From positions 5,039,001 to 5,103,000 of the forward strand of contig NZ_JBGNFV010000001.1 in NCBI RefSeq assembly GCF_041449215.1: a stretch of 64,000 nucleotides of DNA, written 5' to 3'. The stretch is from Roseivirga sp. BDSF3-8. GTDB taxonomy: Bacteria > Bacteroidota > Bacteroidia > Cytophagales > Cyclobacteriaceae. The position numbers were made by a program, and so were the translations under genes. Below are positions 61,165-64,000 of the stretch, one piece after another. Under the pieces are notes generated by a model. It made no database searches. It was not told where the DNA came from and saw nothing but the letters and a program-made list of their open reading frames with translations. Within the stretch, counting starts at the first letter, position 1, and each line of letters begins with the position of its first letter.

Positions 61165-61437
61165 TTTTTAAGGTATTTGGGGAGGGGGTGCGGTGGGGAT
61201 TGTGGGGATGGGTAATGGAGGTGGGTTTGGGCGTGTCCCGGCCTCCTTAGGTCGGCCGGGCCGGGCTCAAGTCTATCCGGCTTTCGACGGACCAGTCGCC
61301 TGCCCCCGCACAAGGCCAACACGGGCTCCGACAATGGCTCTATCCCTCACGCGGGGTTGGGAATTTGATGTGAAAAATTTAATAGAGATAAATAAGATAT
61401 CTGTATAAATTAGCACAAATGGAAACAAACAGTAAAT
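61165..61437. other. Gap with a GC-rich block before the TIR gene
   Basis: Positions 61174-61345 are unusually G/C-rich, with a G-rich run (61174-61230) and a CCGGCC / GGCCGG palindromic stretch (61239-61262) that recalls the neighbouring repeats. The last 80 bp become AT-rich and should hold the TIR gene promoter. No gene is seen. Confidence 0.4.
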
Positions 61438-62343
61438 ATGGATATATTTCTTAGTTGGTCTGGTCCAAAAAGTCAAAAAATAGCAGAGGCACTAAAAACA
61501 TGGATTCCTACAGTTATCCAAGTAACAAAACCATTCTATTCGTCAAATGATATTGCAAAAGGTAAGAGATGGAGTAGCGAAATTTCATTTAAACTTGAGC
61601 AGGCTGGTTTCGGCATTTTGATAATGACTGATGAAAATACCACAGCACCTTGGATACTTTTTGAAGCTGGAGCAATCTCTAAAAACATAAACACGGGTAG
61701 AGTATGCACTTTTCTTTTTGGTATTAAAGAAACAGACCTCCAAGGACCGTTAAGTCAATTTCAGAATACAAAATTTAATAAGAATGATGTTTTTAAGCTG
61801 CTCAAGGATATAAACCGCGAATTGAAAGTGCCTTTAGAAGATAAGGTTCTTGAAGTTACTTTTGAAAAGATGTGGCCTGATTTAGATTCTCAAATCTCCA
61901 ATATATTAGATTCAACACCCCATGAAGGTCATGAAGAAATAAGAACCGAAAGAGATTTACTAGAAGAAATATTAAGACATACAAGATCTATACAATATAA
62001 ACATCTCTTCGCGCGAAGCTCTAACAATTTTGAAACTTGGATGGGTGAAGAAAAATCCAAAGTAATATTTGATGAAAACGCGAAGGCAATAGTTTTCCTA
62101 AAAGACAATAACGAGGAATATTTTATAGAATTAGGGAGCCTTGGAAAAACAGGACGGATTCTAGATTTTATGTTCCAGATAAATACAAAAGCATGGGCTA
62201 CAAGTAGACATTTAAAGGGGTTTATTGATTGCCTAGAAGAACTATCAAGTGAATATTTCGATAGTAATGCTCAAGGAGTTATTTGCCCACAAGGTAAAAC
62301 AAGAAATATAGATTGGAAAAATAGAACCTACGGTGACACCTAA
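61438..62343 (+). CDS. TIR-domain protein (predicted anti-phage effector)
   Basis: 301 residues. The N-terminal TIR domain (about 1-145) starts MDIFLSWSGPKSQKIAEALK. It has SNDIAKGKRWSSEISFKLEQ, GILIMTDENTTAPWILFEAG (the Glu in FEAG is the usual NADase catalytic residue) and the GRVCTFLFGIKETDLQGPLS strand. The C-terminal part (about 185-301) with FIELGSLGKTGRILDFMFQI and HLKGFIDCLEELSSEYF is an unassigned domain that may sense or oligomerise. Bacterial TIR proteins commonly deplete NAD during phage infection. The gene is AT-rich. It lies next to a disrupted abortive-infection-like gene 34 bp downstream. Confidence 0.85.
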   Translation: MDIFLSWSGPKSQKIAEALKTWIPTVIQVTKPFYSSNDIAKGKRWSSEISFKLEQAGFGILIMTDENTTAPWILFEAGAISKNINTGRVCTFLFGIKETDLQGPLSQFQNTKFNKNDVFKLLKDINRELKVPLEDKVLEVTFEKMWPDLDSQISNILDSTPHEGHEEIRTERDLLEEILRHTRSIQYKHLFARSSNNFETWMGEEKSKVIFDENAKAIVFLKDNNEEYFIELGSLGKTGRILDFMFQINTKAWATSRHLKGFIDCLEELSSEYFDSNAQGVICPQGKTRNIDWKNRTYGDT

Positions 62344-62594
62344 CTCTCCTAATTAAGTACATTTAATTAAATAGCAAATGAAAAAGCGTTATGTATATTT
62401 AATGGTAATGATAATCATAATTGCTCCATGGTTAATATTACTTTATTTTTTCCATGACAGAAATGTTTCAAGTGATATGACTGAATGGAATAATCTAGGT
62501 GGTTTTATAGGTGGTGTAACTGCTTCTATCGCGACTCCTTTTACTCTATTATTGATATTTTACTCATTTTTGTCCTAACCCCTTAAAAATAGGA

Positions 62595-63542
62595 CTAAGA
62601 TTCTACAAGTTGAGTTGTTAGTTTTAGCTTACCATCTGTTGTCTGTTCCAGTGGCAAGTTACGTAGTTTCTTGGCGCTGTTTGTTCTTTTAAGGAACTGA
62701 CTGGGCGCTTGTTTTCCAAGGCTGCCATGTAGACGCTCGTGGTTGTAAAAGTTCATAAAGCGATTGAAGGTCTCCTTTGCTTCCTGCAGGTCCTCGAACT
62801 CATATTTTGAGCATACGGCGCTTTCTATGATGGAATGAAAGGACTCAATATAGCAGTTCTCCTGCGGTGTAGCTACATGCGTGAACTCATGCTCGATGGC
62901 CATTTCCTTTAGGTATTCCCGAAACAGCCCTGCCTCAAACTGACTACCGTTATCGGTTCGTAAGGTTGCTTTTTCAGGTAACTGGTAATGGTAAAGTATT
63001 TCTTTCATTAGTTCGATCACCTGGTGCTTGGTCACGCTCCAGGCCAACCTGTAGCCTAATACTCCCCGGGAGTATACATCCAATACGGTAATTAGCAGCG
63101 CATTACGATGCTGACCGTGAATATAGATATACTTGATATCGGTCTGCAGGCATTGAAAAGCTGCTTCCGGGCTAGGAAGAAGATCCTGAGCAATGCGTTT
63201 GCCACGTTTGTTGCGCCTAATGCGCTGACTGAGCAAGCGAGCCTGCTTCATGAGCCGATAAACTTTTTTCTCGTTGATAACGAGCCTTTCGGTGTTTTTC
63301 AACCAGGCCGCTACCTTCTCATAACCATAATCAATAAACTCCTGGCTTAAGAGCCATTCGATCCGCTCCAGCACATAGGCATTGCTGTAAAGAATACCAT
63401 CATGGCTCAGGGTATGTTGGCTTACTTTACGCCCTCTCTTGCCTGTCTTGGATTGATAGTAATAAGAGCTTCTACTCAGGCCACATAAAGGCAGCACTTT
63501 ATATGTAGCATAACCCAGGTTAATATACTTTTGAGCAATCAT
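62595..63542 (-). CDS. IS3-family transposase OrfB (DDE integrase)
   Basis: 315 residues. An HTH_21-like N-terminus (IEWLLSQEFIDYGYEKVAAW) precedes an rve integrase core with the catalytic triad: Asp in LQTDIKYIYIHG, Asp in LRTDNGSQFEAG and Glu in CYIESFHSIIES. The C-terminal FMNFYNHERLHGSLG is standard. Its start overlaps the OrfA stop by 4 bp (ATGA), so it may be translated by coupling instead of, or as well as, the frameshift usual in IS3 elements. Confidence 0.95.
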   Translation of the reverse strand: MIAQKYINLGYATYKVLPLCGLSRSSYYYQSKTGKRGRKVSQHTLSHDGILYSNAYVLERIEWLLSQEFIDYGYEKVAAWLKNTERLVINEKKVYRLMKQARLLSQRIRRNKRGKRIAQDLLPSPEAAFQCLQTDIKYIYIHGQHRNALLITVLDVYSRGVLGYRLAWSVTKHQVIELMKEILYHYQLPEKATLRTDNGSQFEAGLFREYLKEMAIEHEFTHVATPQENCYIESFHSIIESAVCSKYEFEDLQEAKETFNRFMNFYNHERLHGSLGKQAPSQFLKRTNSAKKLRNLPLEQTTDGKLKLTTQLVES

Positions 63543-63847
63543 GAGCCTGTACGCTTTTTGGCAGTGCTTTTTTTTAAAAGCTCTTCTTTAATGCGCAGGG
63601 CCAGCTCTTTTTCAGCCAGCATCTCTTTTAACTGCTGGTTTTCCTTTTGCAAGCGCTTAAGCTCAGGGTCTACTTTATAATGCTTGCTGGCTAGGGCATC
63701 TATGCCACCAGTATCATACTTTTCCTTCCATTGATAGAAAGTATTGCTATAGATACCGTGCTTGCGGATGGTGGCTGTAATGCCTTCCTTTTCTGCTTCT
63801 AAAAGAATCTGAAGCTTCTGTTCAGCGGTCCAGTGTCTTCGTTTCAT
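63539..63847 (-). CDS. IS3-family transposase OrfA (HTH)
   Basis: 102 residues. The N-terminal HTH reads MKRRHWTAEQKLQILLEAEK, then GITATIRKHGIYSNTFYQWK, and is followed by the leucine-zipper segment LKRLQKENQQLKEMLAEKEL that mediates oligomerisation. The protein binds the IS ends. Intact, so the element may be mobile. Confidence 0.93.
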   Translation of the reverse strand: MKRRHWTAEQKLQILLEAEKEGITATIRKHGIYSNTFYQWKEKYDTGGIDALASKHYKVDPELKRLQKENQQLKEMLAEKELALRIKEELLKKSTAKKRTGS

Positions 63848-64000
63848 TTGAGATACAAGTTAGTAAAGTTAACTTGTAGAATTCATTGTCCAGTTATTTA
63901 GGGGGCTAAGAAGTTTTTACTTCAGCAAAGTTTAGAAAAGCAAACTATTCGTGATTCTAGAATAAAGGAGTTCGAATCATATTTCTTTGAACTTTATCGT

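Larger units (their letters stand above)
62572..63913 (-). mobile_element. IS3-family insertion sequence with TTTTT target duplication
   Basis: About 1342 bp. Flanked by TTTTT at 62567-62571 and 63914-63918. The imperfect terminal inverted repeats are TCCTAACCCCTTAAAAATAG on the left and TCTTAGCCCCCTAAATAACT (reverse complement) on the right. It encodes intact OrfA and OrfB on the minus strand. Its composition differs from the host gene. The 5-bp duplication was confirmed by restoring the interrupted reading frame. Confidence 0.92.
62378..64000 (+). pseudogene. Abortive-infection-like (PutAbiC-type) membrane protein gene split by an IS3 element
   Basis: The 5' part (62378-62571) encodes two membrane helices, MVMIIIIAPWLILLYFFH and GGFIGGVTASIATPFTLLLI, a typical PutAbiC beginning. 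The IS lies at 62572-63913. Joining the flanks across the single TTTTT restores FYSFLLQQSLEKQTIRD and, to the window end, SRIKEFESYFFELYR. This is the polar helix with ExxFF seen after the second membrane segment in putative phage abortive-infection proteins. The rest of the gene is outside the window. With the TIR gene 34 bp upstream it probably formed a two-gene defence operon. Confidence 0.75.

Noticed and set aside
59824-64000. Integrative island attached at the tRNA-Arg 3' end
   Set aside because: No integrase and no second copy of the tRNA 3' end (such as CCCTTTGGGAGCA) was seen in the window. The right border is outside it, so only proximity supports the idea.

Overview
The window looks like the chromosome of a marine or soil Bacteroidota, most likely order Cytophagales. 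The evidence is a type IX secretion C-terminal sorting domain, Bacteroidota-style -7 boxes (TAnnTTTG), few Shine-Dalgarno sequences, ATP-dependent PEP carboxykinase, a menaquinone-type MenC, and Bacteroidota-specific small families. I could not run any search, so family names rest on motif recognition.

Layout. 1-20.3 kb is mostly core metabolism and replication: a peptide transporter (cut by the window start), pckA, an M23 peptidase, a nucleoside transporter, a DUF151 nuclease, etfAB, a TPR protein, an oxidoreductase, dnaB, an Mpl-type Mur ligase, a DnaQ-like exonuclease, a fused trehalose-phosphate synthase/phosphatase, a convergent GH15 enzyme and an ABC exporter. A dense cluster of DnaA boxes lies between the divergent dnaB and mpl genes.

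20.5-28.7 kb is an AT-rich accessory island. It is a graveyard of Rhs/YD-repeat polymorphic-toxin cassettes: four headless remnants of the same Rhs C-terminal core, at least two intact or partial variable tips, two further orphan tip tails, and a series of probable immunity genes (an Imm53 protein, an LRR lipoprotein and other lipoproteins). It is broken by an IS200/IS605-type element, a decayed IS3 element, a nonsense codon and a homopolymer frameshift. No full-length Rhs gene is present in the window.

29-47 kb holds an acyltransferase, a large secreted glycosidase, a membrane protein, a T9SS-exported metallophosphoesterase, an XRE-like regulator with a striking operator cluster, a kelch lipoprotein and a small lipoprotein that are both broken, fabH, two coupled unknown genes, and a propeller-type sensor with a SpoIIE phosphatase output. 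47-59.8 kb returns to core functions: speB and a SpeD-SpeE fusion (polyamines), a SixA-like phosphatase, topA, a GAF/PAS signalling protein without an output domain, a class III-type sirtuin, a VIT1-like transporter, an SDR enzyme, menC, ppa and tRNA-Arg(CCG).

60-64 kb, just after the tRNA, is a second accessory region. A GIY-YIG nuclease gene sits among copies of a palindrome-rich repeat of about 215 bp. A truncated sensor-gene fragment follows, then a TIR-domain protein, then a probable abortive-infection membrane protein split by a fresh-looking IS3-family element with a TTTTT target duplication. This end of the window reads as a small defence island.
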